A DNA stretch of 64,000 nt from Rhodanobacter sp. Soil772 (GTDB taxonomy: Bacteria; Pseudomonadota; Gammaproteobacteria; Xanthomonadales; Rhodanobacteraceae), in contig NZ_LMSK01000001.1 of NCBI RefSeq assembly GCF_001428385.1, positions 187,355 to 251,354 of the forward strand. Reading direction: 5' to 3'. A program made the position numbers and the translations under genes. The notes under the pieces are model-generated. The model ran no database searches. It had not been told where the DNA came from and saw nothing but the letters and a program-made list of their open reading frames with translations. Below, in pieces: positions 23,231 to 32,030 of the stretch (position 1 is the first letter of the stretch; each line of letters begins with the position of its first letter).

Positions 23231-25720
23231 ATGCACAGGACCAGGGGTAGACAACCAGCAGGAACACGGCGGGCGGGATTGAACCGGTTGCCGCTCGCCG
23301 CGGCGATCTGTTTCGCCGTCAGCTCGGCGGCCTTCGCGCAGGACACCGGCCAGGCCCAGGCGCCGACCGGGACAGCCGCCGCGGAGCATAAGGTCGCGAC
23401 GCTGAGCGCGGTGACCGTGACCGCGCAGAAACGTACCGAGAACCTGCAGAAAGTGCCGGTCAGCATCCAGGTGCTGGGTACCGATCAGATCGAGCAGCTG
23501 CATATCAAGAACTTTGACGACTACGTGAAGTACCTGCCCAGCGTTTCCTACCAGAGCGCGGGCCCGGGCTTCTCCGAGATATACATGCGCGGCGTGGCCA
23601 GCGGCGGCGATGGCAACCATTCCGCGTCGCGGCCCAGCGTCGGCGTGTATCTGGATGAGCAGCCGGTCACCACAGTCACCGGTCCGCTCGATATCCACAT
23701 GTACGACATCGCCCGGGTCGAGGTGCTGGCCGGTCCGCAAGGCAGCCTGTACGGCGCCAGCGCGGAATCGGGTGCCCTGCGCATCATCACCAACAAGCCC
23801 GACCCCAGCGGATTCGCCGCCAACTACAGCGTCGGCATCGACTCGGTGGCCCATGGCGGCATCGGCAATACCGTCGAAGGCATGGTGAATATCCCGATCT
23901 CGAAGACGGCGGCGATCCGGCTGGTCGGCTGGCACGAGCACGATGCCGGCTACATCGACAACAAGCCCGGCACGCGCACCTATCCGGTCTGGGGTGGCAC
24001 GGTCAGTAACGCCAGGAACTGCACGTCGTCGAGCCTGCTGGTATGCCTTCCTGCGGCAAAGAAGAACTACAACGATGTCGATACGAATGGTGCGCGTGCG
24101 GCGCTGAAAGTCGATCTCAATGACGATTGGTCGGTCAACGGCACCTTCATGGGCCAGTACACGCGCGCCAACGGCAACATCGCGACCGATCCGGCGATCG
24201 GCGACCTTGCGCTCACCCACTTCTATCCCGAGAGCACCACCGACCGCTGGTGGCAGGCTGCGCTGACTGTGGAAGGCAAGATCGGCAATTTCGACCTGAC
24301 CTACGCTTATGCGCATCTCAACCGCGACAACGTCGAACACAACGACTACAGCGACTATTCGTTCTGGTACGACCAGCTGCCTTATGCGTACGGTAACTAC
24401 ATCTACGACAACAGCGGCGCCCTGATCAATCCTTCCCAGTACATCATCGGCAAGGATCACTACTCCGTGAACAGCCACGAGCTGCGCATCGCCTCGCCGA
24501 AGGAGGATCGCCTGCGCCTGGTCGGTGGCGTGTTCTGGGAGAAGTCGGTGCACGACATCGAGCAGCGCTACATGATCAACGGTTTCTCGGACTCGCTGAC
24601 GATACCGGGCTGGCCGAACACCATCTGGCTGACCGAGCAGGTCCGGACCGATCAGGATGAGGCCGTATTCGGCGAGCTGTCCTACGACTTCATTCCCGAC
24701 ACGCTCACCGGCACGATCGGCGGACGCTACTTCCGCGCCGACAACAGCCTGGGCGGCTACTACGGCTTCAGCGCCGGCTACTACCCGGGTTCCAGCTATG
24801 GCGAGGCCGGTTGCATCTCGCCACAGCCCTACCGCGGCGCACCGTGCCTGGACTTCGACAAGAACGTGAAGGAGAGCGGTTCGCTCGGCAAGGTCAACCT
24901 GACCTGGAACATCAACCCGAGCAAGATGATCTACGTGACCCGTTCCGAGGGTTATCGCCCCGGCGGCATCAATCGCCGCGGCTCGTTGCCGCCTTACAAG
25001 TCGGACTTCCTGACCAACCTGGAGTTTGGCTGGAAAACCACCTGGTTCGGCAACCGGCTGTCGTTCAACGGCTCGGTATTCGAGCAGAAGTGGAAGGATT
25101 TCCAGTTCAGCATCCTGGGCGCCAACGGTCTCACCGAAATCAAGAACGCGAACCAGGCGCGAATCAGGGGCCTGGAGTCCCAGTTGAACTGGGCCGCCAC
25201 CTACAATCTCGAGCTCGGTGCCGGCTTCGCTTTCTACGATGCCAAGCTGACGGCAAACTATTGCGGCTTTACCGACGCCAGCGGCACGCCGGTCACCGAT
25301 TGCCCCGGCGCGGAGGAGGCACCGAAGGGCACCCAGTTGCCGGTGACGCCCAAGTTCAAGGGCAATCTGGTTGCCCGCTACACGTTCGACGTCGGTCAGA
25401 ATGAGGCATTCATCCAGGGTGCGGTGGTGCATGTGGGCGAGCGCAAATCCGATCTGCGGGTGTTCGAAAACAGCCTGACCGGCAATCTCGCCGCGTACAC
25501 AACCATGGACTTCTCTGCCGGCTTCCAGAAAGGCAGTTGGTCGGTGGACATGTACGTCAACAATCTGTTCGACAAACGCGGGCAACTCTACAAGTACGCC
25601 GAGTGCGCCGAAGCGGTCTGCGCCGCCCACGGCGTAGTGCCGCAGTACCCCAACGGGCAGGTCTACACCGTCACCAACGTGCCCCGTACTGTCGGTCTAC
25701 GTTTCACGCAGAACTTCTAG
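23231..25720 (+). CDS. TonB-dependent outer-membrane receptor
   Basis: The 829-residue protein has a signal peptide ending AFAQD, a plug domain (VTVTAQKRTENLQKVPVSIQVLGTDQI, YLPSVSYQS, VEVLAGPQGSLYGASAESGALRIITNKP), and a beta barrel ending in GLRFTQNF with terminal Phe. VTVTAQKRTENLQKVPVSI serves as the TonB-box region and plug start of the large Xanthomonadales/sphingomonad class. It imports an unknown substrate across the outer membrane using TonB energy. The gene follows the TPR-sulfotransferase by 28 nt, and a strong terminator follows at 25746. Confidence 0.92.
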   Translation: MHRTRGRQPAGTRRAGLNRLPLAAAICFAVSSAAFAQDTGQAQAPTGTAAAEHKVATLSAVTVTAQKRTENLQKVPVSIQVLGTDQIEQLHIKNFDDYVKYLPSVSYQSAGPGFSEIYMRGVASGGDGNHSASRPSVGVYLDEQPVTTVTGPLDIHMYDIARVEVLAGPQGSLYGASAESGALRIITNKPDPSGFAANYSVGIDSVAHGGIGNTVEGMVNIPISKTAAIRLVGWHEHDAGYIDNKPGTRTYPVWGGTVSNARNCTSSSLLVCLPAAKKNYNDVDTNGARAALKVDLNDDWSVNGTFMGQYTRANGNIATDPAIGDLALTHFYPESTTDRWWQAALTVEGKIGNFDLTYAYAHLNRDNVEHNDYSDYSFWYDQLPYAYGNYIYDNSGALINPSQYIIGKDHYSVNSHELRIASPKEDRLRLVGGVFWEKSVHDIEQRYMINGFSDSLTIPGWPNTIWLTEQVRTDQDEAVFGELSYDFIPDTLTGTIGGRYFRADNSLGGYYGFSAGYYPGSSYGEAGCISPQPYRGAPCLDFDKNVKESGSLGKVNLTWNINPSKMIYVTRSEGYRPGGINRRGSLPPYKSDFLTNLEFGWKTTWFGNRLSFNGSVFEQKWKDFQFSILGANGLTEIKNANQARIRGLESQLNWAATYNLELGAGFAFYDAKLTANYCGFTDASGTPVTDCPGAEEAPKGTQLPVTPKFKGNLVARYTFDVGQNEAFIQGAVVHVGERKSDLRVFENSLTGNLAAYTTMDFSAGFQKGSWSVDMYVNNLFDKRGQLYKYAECAEAVCAAHGVVPQYPNGQVYTVTNVPRTVGLRFTQNF

Positions 25721-25745
25721 GCAGGGTTATTTGCCAGGCGGAACG

Positions 25746-25773
25746 AAAAGCCCCGGTGCGAACCGGGGCTTTT
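25746..25773 (+). terminator. Intrinsic terminator after TonB receptor
   Basis: AAAAGCCCCGGT and ACCGGGGCTTTT form a perfect 12-bp stem with a GCGA loop, ending in T residues. It closes the sulfotransferase/receptor transcript. Confidence 0.9.
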
Positions 25774-25910
25774 CATTTGGCGGTGGTCCGGCATGACGCG
25801 TGCGGTGATTTTCAGGCGGCCACGGTTTTTCGCCACTCCGGCGAGTGGACCCGCCGGCGTCGAGGTATGTCCGGCAATATGACGACAACGGGCGAGGTAG
25901 TCTTCGAATC

Positions 25911-25943
25911 AAAAAAAACGGCCGCACAGGGCGGCCGTTTTTT
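25911..25943 (-). terminator. Intrinsic terminator after Ala-rich lipoprotein gene
   Basis: A run of A, the stem ACGGCCGC / GCGGCCGT and a run of T form a bidirectional hairpin 19 nt beyond the stop of the lipoprotein gene on the minus strand. Confidence 0.85.
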
Positions 25944-25961
25944 CAGGAAACCAGAAAAGGA

Positions 25962-26318
25962 TCAGTGATCCTTCATGGCGTCCTTGGCTTTGTCGGCAGC
26001 GTCCTTGGCAGTGTCGGCAGCCTTGCCGGCAGCGTCAGCAGCGCTCTTCATGGTGTCAACAGCGCTGGGGGCCGTACCGGCAGCAGCCGGGGCAGCTTCG
26101 GTCGAGGCCGGAGCAGCAGCAGTGGAAGCCGGAGCAGCAGCGGTGGAAGCCGGAGCAGCGGCGGTGGCAGCTGCGGCAGCCTGCTGCGCCGTATCAGCAG
26201 CCTGCTGAGCGGTGTCAGCCGACTTCTGGGCGTCCTGCGCGGAATCCTGCGCGCCGTTGCTGCAAGCCGCCAGCAACGCGACGAGCGCGGAGGCGAGAAG
26301 GGTACGCGTAAACTTCAT
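25962..26318 (-). CDS. Small Ala-rich lipoprotein with heptad-like repeats
   Basis: The 118-residue protein begins MKFTRTLLASALVALLAACSN, a signal peptide with lipobox LAAC. It then has a helical stretch (DAQKSADTAQQAADTAQQAA), a tandem AAAPAST repeat, and a second amphipathic stretch (DAAGKAADTAKDAADKAKDAMKDH). The K/D/A heptad pattern suggests a long helix or coiled coil, as in Lpp-type envelope spacers, but there is no C-terminal Lys-Tyr-Arg motif for peptidoglycan linkage. A GGAG ribosome-binding site lies before the ATG and a hairpin terminator follows, so it is a single-gene unit. Confidence 0.8.
   Translation of the reverse strand: MKFTRTLLASALVALLAACSNGAQDSAQDAQKSADTAQQAADTAQQAAAAATAAAPASTAAAPASTAAAPASTEAAPAAAGTAPSAVDTMKSAADAAGKAADTAKDAADKAKDAMKDH
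26101..26163 (-). repeat. Three tandem 21-nt units coding AAAPAST
   Basis: A 21-nt unit is repeated three times with few changes inside the lipoprotein gene, coding the heptapeptide AAAPAST. Such perfect-length coding repeats can change copy number by slippage without breaking the frame. Confidence 0.75.
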
Positions 26319-26481
26319 GGTGGATCTCCTATGCCGTGGAATGCCATTTGGCCGTGTATTAATAACGCTTTCGTGGAAATTGCGCCACTTTTTTTATGGT
26401 ACTGCCTCTATACGTCAAAAACCGATTTAGCCAGCCGTCATGTGCCGGGTAATGAAATGAGGCCGGCGGGCCAGCCGGATA

Positions 26482-27666
26482 TCAGTCGATGCGCTCCACG
26501 GCAATCGCGGTGGCCTCGCCACCGCCGATGCACAGGCTCGCGATGCCGCGCTTGAGGCCGCGCACCTTCAAGGCGTTGAGCAGGGTCACCACCAGGCGGG
26601 CGCCGCTGGCGCCGATCGGATGGCCCAGCGCGCAGGCGCCGCCATTGACGTTGAGCTTGTCGTGCGGGATGCCGAGTTCCTTCATCGGAGTCATCGCGAC
26701 CACCGCAAATGCCTCGTTGATTTCGAACAGGTCGACGTCCCCGACTTTCCAGCCGGCCTTGTCCAGCACTTTCTGGATCGCGCCGACCGGCGCGGTGGTG
26801 AACCACTCCGGTTCCTGCGAATGGGTGGCGTGCGCCACGATGCGCGCCAGCGGCTTCAGGCCGCGCGCCTTCGCATCGTCGGCCGACAGCAGCACCACGG
26901 CGGCGGCGCCGTCGGAGATGCTGGACGAGCTGGCCGCGGTGATCGTGCCGTTCTCCTTGCGGAAGGCCGGTTTCAGGCTGGGGACCTTGGCGATATCGGA
27001 ACGGCCGGGCTGCTCGTCGGTATCGACCACCACGTCGCCCTTGCGGCCGCTCACGGTGACCGGGACGATCTCGCCGGCGAACCCGCCGTTCTGCTGCGCC
27101 GCCAGCGCACGCTTGACCGACTCGATCGCGAACGCGTCCTGCGCCTCGCGGGTGAAGTGGTACTTGTCGGCGCACAGTTCGCCGAACACGCCCATCGCCT
27201 TGCCGTCGTACGGGTTGGTCAGGCCGTCCCACGCCATGTGGTCGACCAGCTGGCCGTCGCCGTAGCGGATGCCGGTGCGGGCCTGCACCATGTGCGGCGC
27301 ATTGGTCATCGACTCCATGCCGCCGGCCACCACCACGGTCGCCGAGCCCGCCTTGATCAGATCGTTGCCCAGCATGATCGCCTTCATGCCCGAACCGCAC
27401 ACCTTGTTGATCGTGGTGCAGCCGGTGCCCGCCGGCAGGCCCGCGCCCAGCGAGGCCTGGCGCGCTGGCGCCTGGCCGAGGTTGGCCGGCAGCACGCAAC
27501 CCATGATCACTTCGCCGACATCGGCCGGGGCCACGCCGGATTGCTCCAGCGCGGCGCGGATCGCGGTGGCGCCGAGCTTCGGGGTAGGCACGCCGGTGAA
27601 CTGGCCGAGGAAGGAACCGATGGCCGTGCGCTTGGCACCGACAATGACGACGCTGACATCCGACAT
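26482..27666 (-). CDS. Acetyl-CoA C-acetyltransferase (thiolase)
   Basis: The 394-residue protein is a full-length biosynthetic/degradative thiolase. It has the nucleophile cysteine in TINKVCGSGMKA near residue 88, the NEAFA motif in FEINEAFAVVAM, the His in NGGACALGHPIGASGARL and the second Cys in SLCIGGGEATAIAVE. It condenses or cleaves acetoacetyl-CoA; with isovaleryl-CoA dehydrogenase and MCC nearby it may finish acetoacetate or fatty acid use. The upstream in-frame extension to 27723 was rejected because the family begins at MSDVSVVIVGAKRT. Confidence 0.94.
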   Translation of the reverse strand: MSDVSVVIVGAKRTAIGSFLGQFTGVPTPKLGATAIRAALEQSGVAPADVGEVIMGCVLPANLGQAPARQASLGAGLPAGTGCTTINKVCGSGMKAIMLGNDLIKAGSATVVVAGGMESMTNAPHMVQARTGIRYGDGQLVDHMAWDGLTNPYDGKAMGVFGELCADKYHFTREAQDAFAIESVKRALAAQQNGGFAGEIVPVTVSGRKGDVVVDTDEQPGRSDIAKVPSLKPAFRKENGTITAASSSSISDGAAAVVLLSADDAKARGLKPLARIVAHATHSQEPEWFTTAPVGAIQKVLDKAGWKVGDVDLFEINEAFAVVAMTPMKELGIPHDKLNVNGGACALGHPIGASGARLVVTLLNALKVRGLKRGIASLCIGGGEATAIAVERID

Positions 27667-27892
27667 GGATAACTCCGCTTGCAAGACTCGAGGGGCGCGA
27701 ACGCCTGACAGATAACCCCGCAATTATCGCAGCCTGCCGCGAAGCTCGGCAAACGGCCGCAAGTCCTTGCGGCACCGGCATTTGCGAGCGTTTCATTGGA
27801 TTTCCGTTGTGCCAAGATGCGCGGCAGGGAAGCACCGCGGCGTATCCGCTACGCCGGCGATGCATGGGATTGGGACTTCGTTGGCAGGGGGA

Positions 27893-30739
27893 ATGATGAA
27901 AACGTTCGACTCGGGTTTGCGGCGTCGCGAGATGGCGTGGCTGATGGCCATGGCGCTTGGATTGAGTGCCTGCGGCGGAGGCGGCAACGTCAAGCCGACA
28001 CCACCACCGACCGTGCCGAGTTCGCCGCCACCGCCACCGCCAAGCACGCCGACCAATCAGCCGCCGCTGGATGCCCAGCTTGCGCTGACCAACGCCTCCG
28101 GCGCACACAGCCTGGGCTACACCGGCGCCGGCGTGACCATCGGCGTGGTCGACAGCGGCATCATGCGCAACCACCCGGCGCTGGTCGGGCGGGTCAAGCA
28201 GGAATTGATCTACATCGATCCGGCCACCAACAACACCGCGATCGACGACGTGGTCGGCCACGGCACCTGGGTCTCGCAGATCGCCGCCGGCCAGGCGTTC
28301 GACAAGTTCCCCGGCGGCATCGCGCCCGGCGCCAGCCTGGTTTCGGCGCGCATCATCAGCGACGTCGAGCCGAAGGACGATGGTTCGGGCCAGGGCAACG
28401 CGGTGACCGCCGCCGATGCCGACTTCTTCGCGCAGACGCTCAATCCGGCCCTGATCAACGCCGGCGTGCAGGTGATGAACAACTCCTGGGGCGGCATCTA
28501 CTGGGATACCACCAACGCCTCGATCAACCAGGCCTTCGCCCAGGCTTACGAGCCGTTCGTGATACAGCATGGCGGCCTGGTGGTGTTCGCTGCCGGCAAC
28601 GACTCCCGCAGCGATCCCAGCGACATCGCCAGCCTGCCCAGCCTGGCGCCGCAACTGGCGCCGGGCTGGCTGGTCGCCGTGGCGGTCGACAGCAACCATC
28701 CGAGCCAGTTGGCGAGTTATTCGAACGCCTGCGGCAGGGCGATGAGCTACTGCCTTGCCGCACCGGGCGATGTGATCGTCAGCGACAAGGATGCCGTTGC
28801 CGGCACCAGCCCGGCCTACTGGGTGGTCAGCGGCACTTCGTTCGCCGCACCGGAAGTCTCCGGCGCGGCCGCACTGGTGTGGCAGGCCTATCCGTATTTC
28901 AGCAACGACCTGGTGCGGCAGACCCTGCTCGGTACCGCGCGCGACCTTGGCGCGCCCGGCCCCGACACCACGTTCGGCTACGGCATGCTGGACGCATTCA
29001 GGGCGGTCAACGGGCCAGCCAGGTTCGACTGGGGCGATGTCACGGTGAACTTCAGCGGCACCTCGACCTGGGGCAACTCGATCTCCGGTGCCGGCGGATT
29101 GATCAAGCAAGGACCGGGCAGGCTCAACCTCTGGGGCGGCAGCAGCAGCTATACCGGTCTCACCCAGGTGCAGGGCGGCACGCTCGCCGTGGCCGGGTTG
29201 AGCAGCCCCGTCGAGATTGGCGCGCAGGGCACGCTGATGTCCGGCGATTCGCCGCTGAATCCCACGGGCTTCTCGGTCTACAACAACGTGACCAACGCCG
29301 GTGTGCTGGTCGTGAGCCAGGGTGACGTCCATCTAAGCGGCAACTACGTGCAGCAGGGCAACGGGCGGATAGCACTATCGCTGGGGTCGCAGCTGTACGT
29401 GAACGGCACGGCTACCCTGTCCGGTGGGGACCTCTATGTGTACGGCGCCAATTCCAACTACACCCTCAACTCGCACACGACGGTGCTGTCGGCTTATGGT
29501 GGTTTGACGGGCACCTTTTCGGCCCTGGGCACGGCGCCGAGCGTGACGTTGACCGCGACGCTGAACTACGACGCCAACAACGCCTGGCTCGACGTGCAGC
29601 AGGTGAATCTGAGCCAGATCCTGGGCCTGCCGTACACCGCCGCCAGTTTCGGCGCTGCGCAACGCACGCAGAGCGCATTCGAGCAGATCAACAGCCAATT
29701 GCAGGGCGTAGCCAGCGGCGCACCGGCCGACGCGGGCTTTATCGCCGGTGCCGCGAGCCTGCAGCGCGCCGTTTCCACCGAGGTCATGCAGCGTTCGCTG
29801 GAAAGCCTCTCGGGCCAACTGCATGCGGCCAGTGCGGCGATGACGTTCGAGGCGATCGATGCGGGCACGCGTGCGCTGTCCGATCGTTTCGACAGCCTGC
29901 TCGATACGCCGCAGGCCGGCGGCTGGACACAGAACCTCGGCTATCACGGCGACATGTCGCGCAGCGGCTACGACAGCGTCGGCTACGACCTCAGCGGCTG
30001 GTTGGTCGGGCAGGATCATCGCGTAGGCAGCAACGGCATTGCCGGCTATGCACTGAGCCAGAGCCAAGGCCTGGGGCGGCTCGCCGAAAGTGCGGATCAG
30101 GGCCGCAGCCATGCGCTGGAAGGCATGTTGTACGGCGGCGTGATCCGCGGCGCGTGGTATACGATGGGCCGCTTCGGGGCCGGCAGCTATCGTGAAAGCA
30201 TGCGTCGCCGACTCGAACTCGGCGACCAGTTCGCCGGCGTGGCCAGCGACGGCAGCGGCCGCTACGGCGTGGCCTATGGCGAAAGCGGCTACCGTCTGGC
30301 GCTTGGCCGCACCCAGTTCACGCCGTACGTGAACCTGCAGTACGCGCAGGTGCAGCGCGACGGTTTCAACGAACGCGGCGCGTATGGCTTCGGCCTGAAG
30401 TCAGGCGCACAGACGACAGCGCGCTGGCAGGCTGGTTTGGGCGTGCGTGCCACGCGCAACTGGACGCTGGCCGGCGGTGGCAGCCTCAGCCTGCAGACAC
30501 GGATGCTGTGGCAGCAGTCGTTCGGCCTGCGCGGCGAGGTGTTCGACGCCAGCTTCAGCGGGATCGACCAGTTCGCCCCGGTCGGCGGCATCGGCCTGTC
30601 GCGCTACGGCGGCGTGCTCGGTACCACGCTGGGCTGGCAGATGACTTCACGCGCCAGCCTGCAGCTCGGCTACGACCGTTACCTCGGTCAACGCCAGCAG
30701 GCGCAGATGGCCACGGCGAATTTCAGCTGGTCGTTCTGA
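27893..30739 (+). CDS. Subtilisin-like serine protease autotransporter, predicted lipoprotein (NalP-like)
   Basis: The 948-residue protein has a signal peptide with lipobox LSAC (Cys27) and a Pro-rich linker (residues 33-58). The S8 subtilase domain carries Asp87 (GVVDSGI), His123 (GHGTWVSQIA), Asn236 (AAGND) and Ser316 (SGTSFAAPE), the complete catalytic set. A beta-helical passenger part with autotransporter-repeat wording (IKQGPGRLNLWGGSSSYTGLTQVQGGTL) follows. The C-terminal about 260 residues are an autotransporter barrel ending NFSWSF. It should be secreted to the cell surface by type V secretion. A lipid-anchored subtilase autotransporter recalls Neisseria NalP, which trims other surface proteins. 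ATG 27893 or 27896 are both possible starts. Confidence 0.9.
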   Translation: MMKTFDSGLRRREMAWLMAMALGLSACGGGGNVKPTPPPTVPSSPPPPPPSTPTNQPPLDAQLALTNASGAHSLGYTGAGVTIGVVDSGIMRNHPALVGRVKQELIYIDPATNNTAIDDVVGHGTWVSQIAAGQAFDKFPGGIAPGASLVSARIISDVEPKDDGSGQGNAVTAADADFFAQTLNPALINAGVQVMNNSWGGIYWDTTNASINQAFAQAYEPFVIQHGGLVVFAAGNDSRSDPSDIASLPSLAPQLAPGWLVAVAVDSNHPSQLASYSNACGRAMSYCLAAPGDVIVSDKDAVAGTSPAYWVVSGTSFAAPEVSGAAALVWQAYPYFSNDLVRQTLLGTARDLGAPGPDTTFGYGMLDAFRAVNGPARFDWGDVTVNFSGTSTWGNSISGAGGLIKQGPGRLNLWGGSSSYTGLTQVQGGTLAVAGLSSPVEIGAQGTLMSGDSPLNPTGFSVYNNVTNAGVLVVSQGDVHLSGNYVQQGNGRIALSLGSQLYVNGTATLSGGDLYVYGANSNYTLNSHTTVLSAYGGLTGTFSALGTAPSVTLTATLNYDANNAWLDVQQVNLSQILGLPYTAASFGAAQRTQSAFEQINSQLQGVASGAPADAGFIAGAASLQRAVSTEVMQRSLESLSGQLHAASAAMTFEAIDAGTRALSDRFDSLLDTPQAGGWTQNLGYHGDMSRSGYDSVGYDLSGWLVGQDHRVGSNGIAGYALSQSQGLGRLAESADQGRSHALEGMLYGGVIRGAWYTMGRFGAGSYRESMRRRLELGDQFAGVASDGSGRYGVAYGESGYRLALGRTQFTPYVNLQYAQVQRDGFNERGAYGFGLKSGAQTTARWQAGLGVRATRNWTLAGGGSLSLQTRMLWQQSFGLRGEVFDASFSGIDQFAPVGGIGLSRYGGVLGTTLGWQMTSRASLQLGYDRYLGQRQQAQMATANFSWSF

Positions 30740-30796
30740 TCCGGCCGATCGACGGCATGGCCGGCGGGCATCGACTGCCGCCGGCCATGCGCGACA

Positions 30797-31954
30797 TCAT
30801 GCTTTGCCGTGGAACAGCTCGCGGCCGATCAGCATGCGGCGGATCTCGTTGGTGCCGGCGCCGATCTCGTACAGCTTGGCGTCGCGCAGCAGGCGGCCGG
30901 CGGGGAACTCGTTGATGTAGCCGTTGCCACCGAGGGTCTGGATGGCCTCCAGCGCCACCTGTACCGCGTTGACCGAGGCGTTGAGCAGGCACGCGGCCGG
31001 GTCGATGCGCGACTTCACGCCGTTGTCGAACTGCTGCGCCACCATGTAGGCGAAGCCGCGCGAGCTTTGCAGCGCGGTGTACATGTCGGCGATCTTCGCC
31101 TGCATCACGCCGAAGGTGCCGATCGGCGCGTTGAACTGCTTGCGCTCGCGCACGTAGGGCAGGGCCAGGTCCAGCGCCGCCTGCATCAGGCCGAGCGGGC
31201 CGCCGGACAGCACCAGCCGCTCGGTGTCCAGGCCGCTCATCAGCACGCGCACGCCTTCGTGGACTTCGCCAATGATATTTCCGGCCGGGATCTCGCAGTT
31301 CTCGAACACCAGTTCGCACGTGTTGGAGCCGCGCATGCCGAGCTTGTCCAGCTTCTGTGCCGTGCTGAAACCCTGCATGCCCTTCTCGACGATGAAGGCG
31401 GTCATGCAGCGGCTGCCGGCCGCGCGCGGCGCGGTACGCATGTAGACCAGCAGCACGTCGGCGTCGGGGCCGTTGGTGATCCACATCTTGGTGCCGTTGG
31501 CGACCCATACGTCGCCGCGCAACTCGGCCTTGCAGTTCATCGAGCCGACCACGTCGGAGCCGGCGCCGGGCTCGCTCATCGCCAGCGCGCCGACGTACTC
31601 GCCCGAGCACAGTTTCGGGATGTACTTGCGACGCTGCGCCTCGTTGCCGTTGTGGTAGATGTTGTTGAGGCACAGGTTGGAATGCGCGCCGTAGGACAGG
31701 CCGACCGAACCGGACGCGCGCGAGATTTCCTCCATCGCCACCATGTGCGCGAGGAAGCCCAGGCCGCTGCCGCCGTACTCTTCCGGCACGGTCACGCCGA
31801 GCAGGCCCATCTCGCCGAACTTGCGCCACAGGTCGGCGGGGAACAGGTTATCGCGGTCGATGCGGTCAGCACGCGGGGCGATTTCCTTTTCCGCAAACGC
31901 ATGCACGGACTCGCGCAGCAGGTCGATGTCTTCTCCGAGCGGAAACGGACGCAT
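30797..31954 (-). CDS. Isovaleryl-CoA dehydrogenase
   Basis: The 385-residue acyl-CoA dehydrogenase has the two signatures [17 protein letters not shown] and [35 protein letters not shown]. The catalytic base is in the middle region ([16 protein letters not shown]), not in the C-terminal YEGT/YEIG position. That Glu location is characteristic of isovaleryl-CoA dehydrogenases. It oxidises isovaleryl-CoA to 3-methylcrotonyl-CoA with FAD, feeding the carboxylase whose beta subunit is encoded at 14.6-16.2 kb. The gene stands alone here, flanked by an autotransporter and a PLD-like gene. Confidence 0.93.
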   Translation of the reverse strand: MRPFPLGEDIDLLRESVHAFAEKEIAPRADRIDRDNLFPADLWRKFGEMGLLGVTVPEEYGGSGLGFLAHMVAMEEISRASGSVGLSYGAHSNLCLNNIYHNGNEAQRRKYIPKLCSGEYVGALAMSEPGAGSDVVGSMNCKAELRGDVWVANGTKMWITNGPDADVLLVYMRTAPRAAGSRCMTAFIVEKGMQGFSTAQKLDKLGMRGSNTCELVFENCEIPAGNIIGEVHEGVRVLMSGLDTERLVLSGGPLGLMQAALDLALPYVRERKQFNAPIGTFGVMQAKIADMYTALQSSRGFAYMVAQQFDNGVKSRIDPAACLLNASVNAVQVALEAIQTLGGNGYINEFPAGRLLRDAKLYEIGAGTNEIRRMLIGRELFHGKA

Positions 31955-32030
31955 GGCGAACTCCTTGAATGCAGACCGGCGATTTTAGCGCACGCCGCCT
32001 CGCAGCGCCGGCCACGGACGGGCGCGGGAG

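Noticed and set aside
22823-25630. Very long minus-strand open frame (about 935 codons) opposite the sulfotransferase and TonB receptor
   Set aside because: It is the high-GC antisense shadow of two well-supported genes; its protein is Ala/Val/Arg/Gly-rich without any motif.
25800-25960. Possible small RNA between the two terminators
   Set aside because: No promoter boxes or conserved structure beyond the two terminators themselves.
26100-26165. Short tandem repeats considered as a CRISPR or other array
   Set aside because: Units are 21 nt, contiguous, without spacers and in frame with a lipoprotein gene.
26438-29332. Long minus-strand frame of 964 codons across thiolase and autotransporter
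   Set aside because: It reads the thiolase region out of frame and the autotransporter in antisense; both have clear families in other frames.
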